Shown piece after piece: positions 1-10,051 of a stretch of DNA of 64,000 bases; the stretch's first letter is position 1; each line of letters starts with the position of its first letter. The position numbers and the translations under genes were made by a program. Source of the stretch: Brevinematales bacterium (GTDB lineage Bacteria; Spirochaetota; Brevinematia; Brevinematales; GWF1-51-8); assembly GCA_013177895.1 (NCBI GenBank), contig JABLXV010000032.1, positions 23,643-87,642 on the forward strand, given 5' to 3'. A model generated the notes under the pieces. That model had not been told where the DNA came from, did no database searches, and was given only the letters and a program-made list of their open reading frames with translations.

Positions 1-1
1 G

Positions 2-1141
2 CACGCCGATAACGGCGGGGTTATCTACGGCGGCGGCACCCTTCAGGTGCTCGAGAACGGTTTCGGATTCCTGCGCTCCCAGCGTTATAACTACCTGTCC
101 AGTCCCGACGATATTTATGTTTCGCCGTCGCAGATTTCCCTGTTCCGTCTGCGCACGGGCGACCATATAGAAGGCCAGATTCGTCCCCCGAAGAAGACCG
201 AAGAAGAAAAGTTTTTTGCGCTTCTCCGCATTGAGCTGATAAACGATCTTTCTACCGACGAGTCCCGCAAGCGCACGCTCTTCGATAACCTCACCCCGCT
301 CTTCCCCGACGAGGCCATCAAGCTGGAAGCCGAACCCGAAGAAGTCGCTATGCGCATGATGGACTTGTTCACCCCTATCGGTCTCGGACAACGCGGGCTG
401 ATCGTTTCCCCCCCGAAAGCGGGAAAGACCGTCCTCCTGAAAAAAATCGCAAACAGTATCACACGCAATATGCCCGACGTTAAACTGATCATCTTCCTGG
501 TGGATGAACGCCCCGAGGAAGTCACCGATATGCAGCGTTCCGTAAAGGCCGAGGTCGTCAGTTCGACGTTCGACGAACCCGCTGTCAAGCATGTCGCCGT
601 CGCCAATATGGTGCATGAGAAGGCCAAACGTCTGGTGGAATGCGGCTATGACGTGGTTATCCTGCTCGACTCGATTACCCGACTCGCCCGCGCGTATAAT
701 ACCTGCGAGCCCCCCAGCGGGCGCGTGCTCTCCGGCGGTCTGGACGCCAACGCCCTGCATAAACCGAAAAAATTCTTCGGCGCCGCGCGTAATATCGAAG
801 AAGGCGGAAGCCTCACGATTATCGCGACCGCGCTCATCGATACCGGAAGTAAGATGGACGAAGTCATCTACGAGGAATTCAAGGGCACCGGCAATATGGA
901 AATCCACCTCGACCGCAACCTCTCGAATATCCGCGTCTATCCCGCGCTCGACCTGAAACTTTCCGGCACCCGCCGCGAGGACTTGCTCCAGTCGGTCTCG
1001 GTGCTCGAAAAGGCGCGTATGCTCCGCCGTATTTTCGCGGATATGTCTAACGAGGAAGTAATCGGCAAGCTCAAACAGGCGCTTTCTAAAACCGCGACCA
1101 ACGAGGAATTCCTGAACAATATGCAGTACTTCGCTAAATAA
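2..1141 (+). CDS. rho: Transcription termination factor Rho (5' end outside window)
   Basis: Hexameric RNA-dependent ATPase/helicase that ends transcription at Rho-dependent sites. The frame is open from base 2, so the gene begins before the window; a GTG at 47 lies inside the RNA-binding domain and is not a credible start. Visible in order: the OB-fold RNA-binding domain ([14 protein letters not shown]), Walker A (PPKAGKT, about base 410-430), Walker B ([14 protein letters not shown]), the Q-loop region ([22 protein letters not shown] begins near 728) and the R-loop (KGTGNME). The C-terminal end is complete and matches the family. The N-terminal extension typical of Rho is not visible here. 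Confidence 0.97.
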   Translation, partial: HADNGGVIYGGGTLQVLENGFGFLRSQRYNYLSSPDDIYVSPSQISLFRLRTGDHIEGQIRPPKKTEEEKFFALLRIELINDLSTDESRKRTLFDNLTPLFPDEAIKLEAEPEEVAMRMMDLFTPIGLGQRGLIVSPPKAGKTVLLKKIANSITRNMPDVKLIIFLVDERPEEVTDMQRSVKAEVVSSTFDEPAVKHVAVANMVHEKAKRLVECGYDVVILLDSITRLARAYNTCEPPSGRVLSGGLDANALHKPKKFFGAARNIEEGGSLTIIATALIDTGSKMDEVIYEEFKGTGNMEIHLDRNLSNIRVYPALDLKLSGTRREDLLQSVSVLEKARMLRRIFADMSNEEVIGKLKQALSKTATNEEFLNNMQYFAK

Positions 1142-1151
1142 GTACATTTCT

Positions 1152-1715
1152 TTGATACCGGCCGAAAAAGAAAAAATGCTCGCGGGCGGGCTTTATCACG
1201 CTTCCGACCCGCAATTATTGGAAGACAGGGCGCGCGCGCTCCGTTTAACCTATGAATTCAATCAATCCCATCCCGACGATCTGATAAAACGCGTTCAAAT
1301 TCTGCGCTCGCTTTTCGGTAAACTCGGCGAGAATTTTGAGATACAACCCTCGTTCCGGTGCGACTACGGGTACAATATCCATATCGGCGATTATTTCCTT
1401 GCGAATTATAACTGCGTCATCCTCGACGTCTGCCGCGTGGATATCGGAAACCGCGTACTGTTCGGGCCGGGCGTGCAGATATACACCGCCGCCCACCCGC
1501 TCGACCCCGCCCTGCGCGCCTCGTCCATGGAGTTCGGCAAGCCCGTGAAAATCGGGGATAACGTCTGGATCGGCGGTGGGGCGATTGTCCTGCCCGGCGT
1601 GACTATCGGGGATAACTCCGTGATCGGCGCGGGAAGCGTGGTCGACAGGGATATCCCGGATAACGTAATCGCCGCCGGGAACCGTTGCAGAGTAATCGGC
1701 GAAATAGGAGATTAA
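1152..1715 (+). CDS. Maltose/galactoside-type O-acetyltransferase (hexapeptide repeat)
   Basis: Predicted acetyl-CoA-dependent sugar O-acetyltransferase of the LbH_MAT_GAT group, 187 aa, the usual length. The N-terminus (EKEKMLAGGLYHASDPQL) is the typical Mac domain, followed by left-handed beta-helix hexapeptide repeats (IGDNVWIGGGAIVLPGVTIGDNSVIGAGS near residues 132-165). The active-site histidine is likely in TAAHPLD. A TTG start at 1152 is preferred because it keeps the family N-terminus (IPAEKEKM); the alternative ATG at 1176 would remove part of it. It follows rho by 10 bp and the next gene begins 1 bp after its stop. The sugar substrate cannot be told from sequence. Confidence 0.88.
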   Translation: MIPAEKEKMLAGGLYHASDPQLLEDRARALRLTYEFNQSHPDDLIKRVQILRSLFGKLGENFEIQPSFRCDYGYNIHIGDYFLANYNCVILDVCRVDIGNRVLFGPGVQIYTAAHPLDPALRASSMEFGKPVKIGDNVWIGGGAIVLPGVTIGDNSVIGAGSVVDRDIPDNVIAAGNRCRVIGEIGD

Positions 1716-1716
1716 A

Positions 1717-2253
1717 ATGGAATGGCTGAATCCGCCCGCGCATTTTTCCGGGGATAACGGAGTTATCAAGATAACGACGCTTCCGAAGACCGACTTCTGG
1801 CGCGTCACGCATTACGATTTTACCAAGCAGAACGCCCATTTCTACCACCGTACTTTCGAGGGCGATTTCGAGATATCGGTGAAGGTTTCCGGGGCTTACC
1901 GCGATAATTACGATCAGGCGGGACTGATGATACTGGCGGACGACCTTAACTGGATCAAGGCGGGTATCGAATTTACGGACGGGATTCAGAATATCAGCGC
2001 GGTGATTACGCGGGAATTCTCGGACTGGTCGGTGCAGGCATTAAATAACGCCCCGGAATCGGTATGGTTTCGGATTATCCGCAGGAAAGAATCGGTCGAG
2101 GCCGCATATTCTATCGACGGGGAAAACTACTGTCTCTATCGTCTGGGATACCTTTCACTCAATCATGCGCTCAAAACGGGTATTTACGCCGCATCGCCGA
2201 TGGGCGACGGTTTCCCGGTAACATTCGAGCAACTCAGTATTAACCCTTTATAA
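1717..2253 (+). CDS. DUF1349 domain protein (concanavalin A-like fold)
   Basis: 178-aa protein matching the DUF1349 / 'regulation of enolase protein 1' family, a concanavalin A-like beta-sandwich. Recognisable segments are the N-terminal WLNPP, the [12 protein letters not shown] strand, the [10 protein letters not shown] motif and the C-terminal [12 protein letters not shown]. There is no signal peptide, so it should be cytoplasmic. AGGAG precedes the ATG. It sits 1 bp after the acetyltransferase stop and is probably co-transcribed with it. Its biochemical role is not established; a carbohydrate-binding role is only suggested by the fold. Confidence 0.82.
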   Translation: MEWLNPPAHFSGDNGVIKITTLPKTDFWRVTHYDFTKQNAHFYHRTFEGDFEISVKVSGAYRDNYDQAGLMILADDLNWIKAGIEFTDGIQNISAVITREFSDWSVQALNNAPESVWFRIIRRKESVEAAYSIDGENYCLYRLGYLSLNHALKTGIYAASPMGDGFPVTFEQLSINPL

Positions 2254-2262
2254 CAGAAAGAT

Positions 2263-3711
2263 TTATTTATACCCGCTCTTCGGCAGGCTGGTCTGTCCCA
2301 TCAGCGCCAGGTCGATTTCACGCGCGCAATCGCGTCCTTCCATGATCGCCCATACGACAAGCGACTGGCCGCGATGCATATCGCCCGCGGAATAGACCTT
2401 ATCCACCGATGTCTTGTAATCCGCCCCGGTCCTGACATTCCCGCGCTGGTCGTACTCGACCCCGAGCGCGTCGAGAAGCCCGTTATGCACGGGGCTGAGG
2501 AAGCCCATCGCGAGCACCACAATATCCGCGTCGATAGAAAATTCGCTGTCCGGGAGGTCCTGCATCTTCGGGGGTTTCCCCGGTTGCATATCCCAATGCA
2601 CGCGCGCGCAATGAAGTTTCTTCACACTGCCGTCGCCGGTAAATTTCTTAGTGGTGACCTGCCACTCGCGGTTTCCGCCCTCCTCGTGGCTGGAAGTCGT
2701 CTTAAAGAGGCGCGGATAGTACGGCCACGGTTCGCTGCTGGCGCGCTGTTCCGGCAGTCTCGGGAGAAGCTCGAGCTGGATAACCTTCGCCGCGCCGAGA
2801 CGGTGCGAGACCCCGATACAGTCGCTTCCGGTGTCACCCCCGCCGATGACGACGACGGTCTTTCCCTTCACGTCTATCAGTTCCTTCTCGGGAATTTTAT
2901 CTCCCGCGATCCGGTGATTGAACTGGATGAGATAATCCATCGCGAAGTAAATGCCCTTGAGGCCGCGCCCTTCGATCGGGAGATCGCGTGGCTCGCGCGA
3001 ACCGCCCGTGAGCGCTATCGCGTCGAACGAGCTCAGGAGATCCTTGACCTTCATATCGACGCCTACATTGACGCCGGGCTTAATGTTAATTCCTTCCGCC
3101 GCGAGGATATTGAGCCTGCGGTCGAGAATATTTTTATCGAGCTTGAAGTCGGGTATCCCGTAACGCAGGATGCCGCCGAGACGGTCGTCCTTCTCGAAAA
3201 GGGTGACCGTATGCCCGGCCTTGTTCAACTGGTCGGCGCACGCGATACCCGCGGGGCCGCTGCCGATAACCGCGACATTTTTTCCGGTACGCATAGCGGG
3301 AGGATTGGGCTTAATACAACCCATCTCAAACCCTTTCTCTATGATCGAAAGTTCGTTCTCGCGGATAGTGACCGGGTCGTCGTTGATCGAGAGCACGCAT
3401 GAGTATTCGCACGGCGCGGGGCATACCCTTCCGGTGACCTCGGGAAGGTTATTCCGCGCTTGGAGCATATCGAGCGCCTGCTTCCATTTACCCCGGAATA
3501 TCAGGTCGTTCCACTCGGGGATAATATTCCCTATCGGGCATCCCCAATGGCAGAAGGGAGTCCCGCAGTCCATACACCGGGACGCCTGCTCGGTCGATTG
3601 TGAATCCCCGCGCAGAGGCGTGACCTCGCTCGCGTCGCTCAGCCGTTCGCCGACCGGTCTATATTCGGTATCCTTGCGGGATACTTTTAAAAAGCCCATG
3701 ATATCACCCAT
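2263..3711 (-). CDS. gltD: Glutamate synthase (NADPH) small subunit
   Basis: 482-aa beta subunit of NADPH-GOGAT, which passes electrons from NADPH through FAD and Fe-S clusters to the large subunit. Seen: two cysteine clusters for 4Fe-4S centres ([14 protein letters not shown] near 46-59 and CPAPCEYSC near 96-104), an FAD-binding GSGPAG motif (about 150), a second Rossmann motif for NADPH ([13 protein letters not shown]) and a C-terminal [15 protein letters not shown] segment. The start at 3711 has a strong GGAGG six bases upstream and overlaps the gltB stop by 8 bp, which suggests translational coupling. The downstream in-frame ATG at 3699 is a weaker alternative. Confidence 0.96.
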   Translation of the reverse strand: MGDIMGFLKVSRKDTEYRPVGERLSDASEVTPLRGDSQSTEQASRCMDCGTPFCHWGCPIGNIIPEWNDLIFRGKWKQALDMLQARNNLPEVTGRVCPAPCEYSCVLSINDDPVTIRENELSIIEKGFEMGCIKPNPPAMRTGKNVAVIGSGPAGIACADQLNKAGHTVTLFEKDDRLGGILRYGIPDFKLDKNILDRRLNILAAEGINIKPGVNVGVDMKVKDLLSSFDAIALTGGSREPRDLPIEGRGLKGIYFAMDYLIQFNHRIAGDKIPEKELIDVKGKTVVVIGGGDTGSDCIGVSHRLGAAKVIQLELLPRLPEQRASSEPWPYYPRLFKTTSSHEEGGNREWQVTTKKFTGDGSVKKLHCARVHWDMQPGKPPKMQDLPDSEFSIDADIVVLAMGFLSPVHNGLLDALGVEYDQRGNVRTGADYKTSVDKVYSAGDMHRGQSLVVWAIMEGRDCAREIDLALMGQTSLPKSGYK

Positions 3712-6700
3712 CGAGAGCCTCCGCTAATCCAAGTTTTCGGGTCGTTTTTAACGCTTCCATCTTCACGCGTTTATATTCTATCGGCATAACTTTTATAAAT
3801 TTCTTGAGTTCGTCCGTCAGGTTATCGAGGACATGTTTCGCGAGCGGGCTATTGGTGTACTGGTAATGATTGCGGACGAGACTATTGATATTCTGCACAT
3901 CTTCCTCGTCCAGTTCCTCGAACTCCACCATTCCCATATTGCACTTGCTCCTGAAGTCGCCGTTGACGTCGCGGACATACGCGATACCGCCGGACATACC
4001 CGCGGCAAAATTGCGCCCGGTCGGCCCGAGGATGACAGCGATACCGCCGGTCATATACTCGCATCCGTGGTCGCCCACACCCTCCACTACGGCAAGGATG
4101 CCGGAGTTGCGGATACAGAAACGTTCGCCCGCGCGCCCGCGGATGTATGCTTCCCCGCGTATCGCGCCGTAGAACGACGTATTCCCGATAATAATATTAT
4201 CCTCGGCGACATAATCGGTCTTTTTATCGGGATAGACGATTATCCTTCCGCCGAATAACCCTTTACCGAGGTAATCGTTCGTCATACCTTCCACCTCGAA
4301 CGTCACGCCCTTCACGAGGAACGCGCCGAAGCTCTGCCCGGCATATCCCTTAAATTTGATATGGATAGTCTCTTCCGGGAGGCATCGTTCGCCGAAACGC
4401 CGGCATATCTCGCCGGAAAGCATCGCGCCGACCGTACGATTCGTGTTGGAGATCGGCAACTCCGCGCATATCGGTTTCTCCTCCAGTATCGCGGGCTGGC
4501 ATATCTCGATCAATTCGCGGTCGAGCACATTCCCTATTTTATGTACTTGATTCGTAGTTTTATAGACGCCTACTTCGCGCGGCACATCGGGGCGGAAAAG
4601 TATCCGCGAGAAATCGATCTGGCGCGTCTTATCGTCCAGTAAATCCTCGTTTACTTCGAGCATATCCGTGCGCCCGATCATCTCGTTCAATGTACGGAAG
4701 CCCAGCTCCGCCATAATCTCACGCAGGTCGTCGGCGACATAGTTAAAATAATGCACCAGCCATTCCGGGCGGCCCTTGAAGCGGTTCTTGAGGATTTCAT
4801 TCTGGGTCGCCACACCCACGGAGCAGTTGTTCAAGTGGCAGTGCCGGAGCATGATGCATCCCATAATAATCAGCGCGGCGGTACTGAAGCCGTACTCCTC
4901 AGCGCCGAGCATCGCCGCGATAGCGAGATCGCGCCCGGTACGCATCTGCCCGTCCGTCTGGAGACGCACCCTGCTTCGGATATCGTTCAGCACAAGGGTT
5001 TGGTGTGTCTCGGAGATGCCGAGCTCCCACGGCAATCCGGCGTGTTTCACCGAACTGAGCGGCGACGCGCCCGTACCGCCGTCCCCGCCGGATATCAGGA
5101 TCATATCGGCGTGCCCTTTCGCGACACCCGCCGCGATCGTGCCTACCCCGACTTCCGATACCAGTTTTACGCTGATACGGGCTTTGGGATTCGTATTCTT
5201 GAGGTCGAAGATGAGCTGTGCCAAGTCTTCGATCGAGTAAATATCGTGATGCGGCGGCGGGGAGATCAATGTCACCCCGGGCGTAGTATAACGGGTCTTC
5301 GCGATCACCGCGCTGACCTTGTGCCCCGGAAGCTGTCCGCCCTCGCCGGGTTTCGCGCCCTGAGCGATCTTTATCTGTAGTTCCTCGGCGTTAATCAGGT
5401 AATGAGTGGTCACCCCGAAACGTCCCGACGCGACCTGCTTAATTTTCGAGCAGCGCGAGTCGCCGTTTGGTATAGGCGCGAAACGCTCCGGGTCTTCGCC
5501 GCCCTCGCCCGTGTTCGACATACCGCCGATACGGTTCAGCGCGATCGCCATAGTCTCATGCGCGCCCCGGCTGATCGATCCGAAACTCATCGCGCCGGTC
5601 ACGAACCGTTTGAAGATTTCCTCTTTCGGTTCGACCTCGTCGAGCGATATTTTTTTGCCCGGCTTGAATTTCAGGAGACTCCGCAGAGTCGTGGGCTGGC
5701 CGCTCTGGTCGTTGATCCTTGCCGCGAATTCGCGGTATTTCGACTGGTCGCCCGAACGCACCGCGTCCTGAAGGAGGGCGATAGTGACCGGGTTCCAGAG
5801 GTGAAACTCCCCGTCCTTCCGCCACTGGTACAACCCGCCCGCCGGAAGAAATTCCGTCCATAGGCCGGGATTTTTCGGGAAACCCTGATCGTGCAGGTCG
5901 ATGATATTTTTCTGGATATTGACGAACTTCACCCCGCCGATACGGGTGGCGGTATGGGTGAAACAGCGGTCGACCACTTCGGGATGCACGCCGAGCGCCT
6001 CGAAAATCTGCGCCCCTTTATAGCTCTGCAGCGTGGAAATCCCCATCTTCGACATTACTTTATAGATACCGTGATTGATCGCGTCGATATAATTATACTG
6101 CGCTTTCTTCCATTCGACATTAAGGGAACCCTCGTCAATCATAAACCGGAGGATATCATAAATCAGATAGGGATTGATCGCGTCCGCCCCGAAGCCGAAT
6201 AATACGCAGAAATGATGGACTTCACGGGGTTCTGCGCTCTCGAGGACTATCCCGATCCGGGTGCGGAGAGCCTTGCGGATGAGGTGCTGGTGCACCGCGC
6301 CTACCGCCGCAAGTGCTGGAAGCGCTGCGTTTTCCTGATTCACTCCGCGGTCGCTGAGTATAACAAAAGTATACCCCTCCTCGATAGCCTTTTCCGATTC
6401 GTCGCATATCCTGTCCAGCGCGTTCATAAACCCGTTTTTAGCATGCACATCGAATAAAAGAGAAATCGTTTTGGTCTTCATCCCCTTCGCGCTGATAGAA
6501 CGGATATTCTCGAGACTCTCGTTGGTAAGTACCGGCTCCTTGATATGAAGCCGTTTCGCCTGCCCGGGCGTCTCGTCGAGGATATTCCCCTCGGGACCCG
6601 TCATCACCTGATAGCTCATCACCAATTCCTCGCGTATCGGGTCGATAGGAGGATTGGTGACCTGCGCGAACAATTGCTTGAAGTAGGTATAGAGCAGATG

Positions 6701-8236
6701 CGGCTTCTTCGAGAGCACGGCGTGCGGGGTATCGTTCCCCATCGAGCCGGTCGGTTCCTTCCCGGTCTCCGCCATGGGGCCGATCAGCACGCGGAGGTCT
6801 TCGCGGGAGTACCCGAACGCCTTCATCAGCGCGAGAACTCCTTCGCTTTCCTTCTTCGTGTCGGTCTTGTTATCGAGTTTATCGAGTTCGACCAAATTAT
6901 CGGCGAGCCATTTACCGTAGGGCGCCTGCGCGGCCATCGTATCCTTGATCTCCTGATCGTCGACAATTCTCCCTGCCTCGGTATCGATAAAGAATATCTT
7001 ACCGGGTTCGAGACGGCCGGACTTCAGGATATTTTCAGGTTCGATGTCGAGCACGCCGACTTCCGACGCCATTATCACGCGGTCGTCCTTAGTGACTATA
7101 TACCGCGACGGGCGAAGGCCGTTACGGTCGAGCACCGCGCCTATCTTCACGCCGTCGGTAAACGACATGGACGCGGGGCCGTCCCACGGCTCGCTCAGGC
7201 AGCTATGGTACTTATAGAAATCTTTATGCTTGGGATTCATCAGTTCGTTCTGTTCCCACGCGGCGGGAATCAGCATCATAATCGCATGCGGAAGGGAGCG
7301 CCCGCTCAGGACAAGGAGTTCGAACACCCTGTCGATAGTCGCGGAATCGCTTAGCCCGTCCACCACAATGGGCTTGATCTTATCCACATCCTTGCCCCAC
7401 ACCTCGCTGGATAAAAGACCTTCGCGGGCGCGCGTCCAGTTGATATTCCCGCGAAGCGTGTTGATCTCGCCGTTATGCGCGAGATAGCGGAACGGCTGCG
7501 CCAAATCCCAGCTCGGGAACGTGTTCGTACTGTAACGGGAATGCACCATACAGATAGCGGATTCTATCGATTCATCCTTCAGTTCGATGAAAAATTCCGA
7601 TATCTGGCCGGACATCGCCATCCCTTTATAGGAGAAGGTCCGTGAAGAAAGATTCGGCATATAGAAGGCTTTTTTATGTTTCAATGTGGAATTGGCAACT
7701 TCATTTTCAATTCTTTTTCTAATAATATACAGCTTGCGTTCGAAGGCGAGCGCGTCCCTGATATCCTTCGATTTCCCGATAAATACCTGCTCGAAATCAG
7801 GCATCGATTTCCGGGCGGTAGCGCCGATAGCGGACGGATCGATAGGCACCTCGCGCCATCCGAGAAGGGTCTGCCCTTCCTCTTCGATAATCGTTTCTAT
7901 ATTCGATTTGCAGAATTTTTTTTCCATCTCATGATTGGGGAGGAATACCATCCCCGTACCGTAGTCTCCCTCGGCGGGAAGTTTTATCTCGTTTTCTTTG
8001 CATACCTTCTGGAAGAACTTATGCGGAATCTGTATCAGGATACCCGCGCCGTCGCCGGTCTCAGGGTCCGCGCCGACCGCGCCGCGATGCTCCATGCGGA
8101 ATAATACCTGGAGGCCGTCTTTAACTATCTGATTCGATTTGCGTCCTTTTATATCAACCACGAATCCTACGCCACAGGAATCGTGCTCAAAAGCGGGGTC
8201 ATATAATCCCATTTTCGGGATTCGTTCGTTCCACAT
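3704..8236 (-). CDS. gltB: Glutamate synthase large subunit
   Basis: About 1510 aa; makes two glutamates from glutamine and 2-oxoglutarate with GltD. Domains in order: class II glutaminase domain whose catalytic Cys is in HDSCGVGF after a short propeptide, central domain, FMN-binding synthase domain (SGGDGGTGASP), a 3Fe-4S motif with CX5CX4C spacing (GCIMLRHCHLNNC) and the C-terminal GXGXG beta-helix (GGIAVILGPTGRNFAAGMSGG). I place the start at 8236 because GGAGG lies five bases upstream; an ATG at 8266 would add ten residues but lacks that site. It has its own promoter at 8296-8324 and a terminator separates it from glnA, so glnA and gltBD are neighbouring but separate units. Confidence 0.96.
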   Translation of the reverse strand: MWNERIPKMGLYDPAFEHDSCGVGFVVDIKGRKSNQIVKDGLQVLFRMEHRGAVGADPETGDGAGILIQIPHKFFQKVCKENEIKLPAEGDYGTGMVFLPNHEMEKKFCKSNIETIIEEEGQTLLGWREVPIDPSAIGATARKSMPDFEQVFIGKSKDIRDALAFERKLYIIRKRIENEVANSTLKHKKAFYMPNLSSRTFSYKGMAMSGQISEFFIELKDESIESAICMVHSRYSTNTFPSWDLAQPFRYLAHNGEINTLRGNINWTRAREGLLSSEVWGKDVDKIKPIVVDGLSDSATIDRVFELLVLSGRSLPHAIMMLIPAAWEQNELMNPKHKDFYKYHSCLSEPWDGPASMSFTDGVKIGAVLDRNGLRPSRYIVTKDDRVIMASEVGVLDIEPENILKSGRLEPGKIFFIDTEAGRIVDDQEIKDTMAAQAPYGKWLADNLVELDKLDNKTDTKKESEGVLALMKAFGYSREDLRVLIGPMAETGKEPTGSMGNDTPHAVLSKKPHLLYTYFKQLFAQVTNPPIDPIREELVMSYQVMTGPEGNILDETPGQAKRLHIKEPVLTNESLENIRSISAKGMKTKTISLLFDVHAKNGFMNALDRICDESEKAIEEGYTFVILSDRGVNQENAALPALAAVGAVHQHLIRKALRTRIGIVLESAEPREVHHFCVLFGFGADAINPYLIYDILRFMIDEGSLNVEWKKAQYNYIDAINHGIYKVMSKMGISTLQSYKGAQIFEALGVHPEVVDRCFTHTATRIGGVKFVNIQKNIIDLHDQGFPKNPGLWTEFLPAGGLYQWRKDGEFHLWNPVTIALLQDAVRSGDQSKYREFAARINDQSGQPTTLRSLLKFKPGKKISLDEVEPKEEIFKRFVTGAMSFGSISRGAHETMAIALNRIGGMSNTGEGGEDPERFAPIPNGDSRCSKIKQVASGRFGVTTHYLINAEELQIKIAQGAKPGEGGQLPGHKVSAVIAKTRYTTPGVTLISPPPHHDIYSIEDLAQLIFDLKNTNPKARISVKLVSEVGVGTIAAGVAKGHADMILISGGDGGTGASPLSSVKHAGLPWELGISETHQTLVLNDIRSRVRLQTDGQMRTGRDLAIAAMLGAEEYGFSTAALIIMGCIMLRHCHLNNCSVGVATQNEILKNRFKGRPEWLVHYFNYVADDLREIMAELGFRTLNEMIGRTDMLEVNEDLLDDKTRQIDFSRILFRPDVPREVGVYKTTNQVHKIGNVLDRELIEICQPAILEEKPICAELPISNTNRTVGAMLSGEICRRFGERCLPEETIHIKFKGYAGQSFGAFLVKGVTFEVEGMTNDYLGKGLFGGRIIVYPDKKTDYVAEDNIIIGNTSFYGAIRGEAYIRGRAGERFCIRNSGILAVVEGVGDHGCEYMTGGIAVILGPTGRNFAAGMSGGIAYVRDVNGDFRSKCNMGMVEFEELDEEDVQNINSLVRNHYQYTNSPLAKHVLDNLTDELKKFIKVMPIEYKRVKMEALKTTRKLGLAEALDG

Positions 8237-8273
8237 CCTATCCTCCAAATCTTTGTTTCCACTCATGCGGTAT

Positions 8274-8292
8274 ACCCATAATTATAATGGGT
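8274..8292. promoter_or_regulatory. Imperfect palindrome in the gltB leader
   Basis: ACCCAT and ATGGGT arms separated by seven A/T bases lie between the predicted gltB promoter and its start codon. The position fits an operator just downstream of the transcription start, but the arms are only 6 bp and no known nitrogen regulator site was recognised. Confidence 0.3.
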
Positions 8293-8295
8293 TAT

Positions 8296-8324
8296 ATTTT
8301 AGCATATCTTAATAATTCTATCAA
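8296..8324 (-). promoter_or_regulatory. Sigma-70 type promoter of gltBD
   Basis: Reading the minus strand, TTGATA and TAAAAT are separated by exactly 17 bp, about 60 bp before the chosen gltB start. Five of six bases match at each hexamer (TTGACA, TATAAT). No sigma-54 GG-N10-GC element was seen here. Confidence 0.6.
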
Positions 8325-8379
8325 TAAAATTTATTCCCTAGGAACAAAATAGAACGTTTTTCCATCATCCGTCAGAGAC

Positions 8380-8413
8380 AAAAAGCAGGAGAAAGGACGA
8401 ACCTTTCTCCTGC
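8380..8413 (-). terminator. Rho-independent terminator of glnA
   Basis: A perfect 12-bp inverted repeat (arms 8385-8396 and 8402-8413) with a 5-base loop is followed on the minus strand by TTTTTG. It sits 24 bp beyond the glnA stop and before the gltB promoter. Confidence 0.85.
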
Positions 8414-8437
8414 GAATTATGCGGTAAAACCGTTCGA

Positions 8438-9856
8438 TTACATATCGAAGTAAAGGAAAAACTCGTAGGGATGCGGCCTTGAATCTACCGCGCGAACTTC
8501 TTCCTTGATCTTATATTCAATCCATGTCTCGATAACATCCTTAGTGAACACATCGCCCTTGAGAAGGAACTGGTGATCGTTAGCAAGGTTGTTCAACGCT
8601 TCCTCGAGAGAACCGGGAAGGTTTCTTACCTTCGCCTGCTCTTCCGGCGGGAGGTCGTAGATGTTCTTATCAAGCGGCTCGCCCGGATCGATCTTGTTCT
8701 GGATACCGTCGAGACCGGCCATCAGCATGGCGGAAAATGCCAAATACGGGTTAGCAGTCGCGTCAGGAGTACGGAACTCGATACGTTTCGCCTTCGGGTT
8801 CTCCGAGTACACGGGGATACGGATAGCGGCGCTGCGGTTACGCGCGGAGTATGCGAGCTTGATAGGCGCTTCGAAACCGGGCACGAGTCTCTTATAGGAG
8901 TTCATGCTGGGGTTTGTCAGAGCAACCAGAGCGGGGGCATGCTTCAGGATACCGCCAATGTACCACAGGCCTTCCTGAGTCATTCCGGCATACTTATCGC
9001 CCGCGAAAAGGTTCTTTCCGCCCTTCCAAATGGACTGGTGGACATGCATACCGGTACCGTTGTCGCCGTAGATCGGCTTGGGCATAAAGGTAACAGTTTT
9101 ACCGTTCTTGATAGCGGTATTCTTCAGGACATACTTGTACATTAATGTCCAGTCGGCCATCTTGACAATCTCATTAAAGCGCATATCGATTTCAGCCTGT
9201 CCGGCTGTCGCGACTTCATGATGCTGGGCTTCGATTTCGATACCGACCTTCTGGAGATAATCCACCATCTCGGAGCGGAGATCCATCTGGCTATCGGTCG
9301 GAGGCACAGGGAAATATCCCTCTTTGTGACGGACTTTATATCCCAAGTTACCGCCCTCTTCGACACGCCCGGTATTCCAAACCGCCTCGTCTGAATCGAC
9401 AAAGAAGAATCCGCCGCTCGGACCGTATCCGAAACGGATATCGTCGAAGACGAAGAATTCCAACTCAGGGCCGAAGAAAGCCGTATCGCCGATACCAGTA
9501 GACTTCAAATACTCCGCGGCTTTCTTCGCGATATGACGCGGGTCGCGGGTATATTTCGCCTTGGTTCCCGGTATTGCGATATCCGCGATCATAACCAGCG
9601 TCGGATATTTGGTAAACGGATCCATAAAAGCCGTATTAGGGTCAGGCATGAGAAGCATATCGGATTCGTTAATCGCCTGCCATCCGCGGATCGAAGAACC
9701 GTCAAAACCTAAACCGTCCGAAAAGACACTTTCGTCCTGGAACTGTGAAACGGGATAGGTACAATGCTGCCACATTCCCGGAAAATCCATAAAGCGAATA
9801 TCCACTTGGAATATTCCTTCTTTTTTGATTTTCTCGATTATTCCCTTAGCATCCAT
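8438..9856 (-). CDS. glnA: Glutamine synthetase type I
   Basis: 472-aa GSI, which condenses ammonia and glutamate with ATP as a dodecamer. Recognisable are the N-terminal beta-grasp domain, the latch FDGSSIRGW, metal-binding EIDMRFNE and the ATP-site region ([19 protein letters not shown]), the glutamate-binding [10 protein letters not shown] motif, and NIYDLPPEE. The tyrosine in that last motif is the position adenylylated in GSI-beta enzymes, so control by an adenylyltransferase is possible but not shown. GGAGG precedes the ATG. It is expressed from the promoter at 9883-9911 and ends at a strong hairpin. A sigma-54 activator is divergently encoded upstream. Confidence 0.97.
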   Translation of the reverse strand: MDAKGIIEKIKKEGIFQVDIRFMDFPGMWQHCTYPVSQFQDESVFSDGLGFDGSSIRGWQAINESDMLLMPDPNTAFMDPFTKYPTLVMIADIAIPGTKAKYTRDPRHIAKKAAEYLKSTGIGDTAFFGPELEFFVFDDIRFGYGPSGGFFFVDSDEAVWNTGRVEEGGNLGYKVRHKEGYFPVPPTDSQMDLRSEMVDYLQKVGIEIEAQHHEVATAGQAEIDMRFNEIVKMADWTLMYKYVLKNTAIKNGKTVTFMPKPIYGDNGTGMHVHQSIWKGGKNLFAGDKYAGMTQEGLWYIGGILKHAPALVALTNPSMNSYKRLVPGFEAPIKLAYSARNRSAAIRIPVYSENPKAKRIEFRTPDATANPYLAFSAMLMAGLDGIQNKIDPGEPLDKNIYDLPPEEQAKVRNLPGSLEEALNNLANDHQFLLKGDVFTKDVIETWIEYKIKEEVRAVDSRPHPYEFFLYFDM

Positions 9857-9882
9857 TAATAAACCTCCAAACTTTTTATATT

Positions 9883-9911
9883 ATTATGCAATCTTCGTAC
9901 CAAAATGTAAA
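9883..9911 (-). promoter_or_regulatory. Sigma-70 type promoter of glnA
   Basis: On the minus strand TTTACA and CATAAT are separated by exactly 17 bp, about 27 bp before the glnA start. This argues that glnA has a housekeeping promoter even though an enhancer-binding protein is encoded next door. Confidence 0.6.
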
Positions 9912-9986
9912 GTATTCTAAAAACATCATATTTCTTTATATAATATAGATATATCGTTTCAGTGATAATTTTCCTTAAAATATTAT

Positions 9987-10015
9987 TTGATTATATTTTA
10001 TTCATGCCTTATAAT
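9987..10015 (+). promoter_or_regulatory. Sigma-70 type promoter of the GAF/AAA+ regulator gene
   Basis: TTGATT and a perfect TATAAT with a 17-bp spacer end 37 bp before the ATG at 10052. The longest reading frame begins at 9962, upstream of this promoter, which is further reason to prefer the later start. Confidence 0.6.
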
Positions 10016-10051
10016 ATTGAGTATTATTTAATCATTCCCGGGGGAATCGAA

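Noticed and set aside
2374..3402. Open frame opposite gltD (342 codons)
   Set aside because: Antisense of a conserved enzyme with matching third-position GC; no family features.
9883..9961. Sigma-54 promoter for glnA
   Set aside because: No GG-N10-GC element was found; a TTTACA-N17-CATAAT promoter explains expression.
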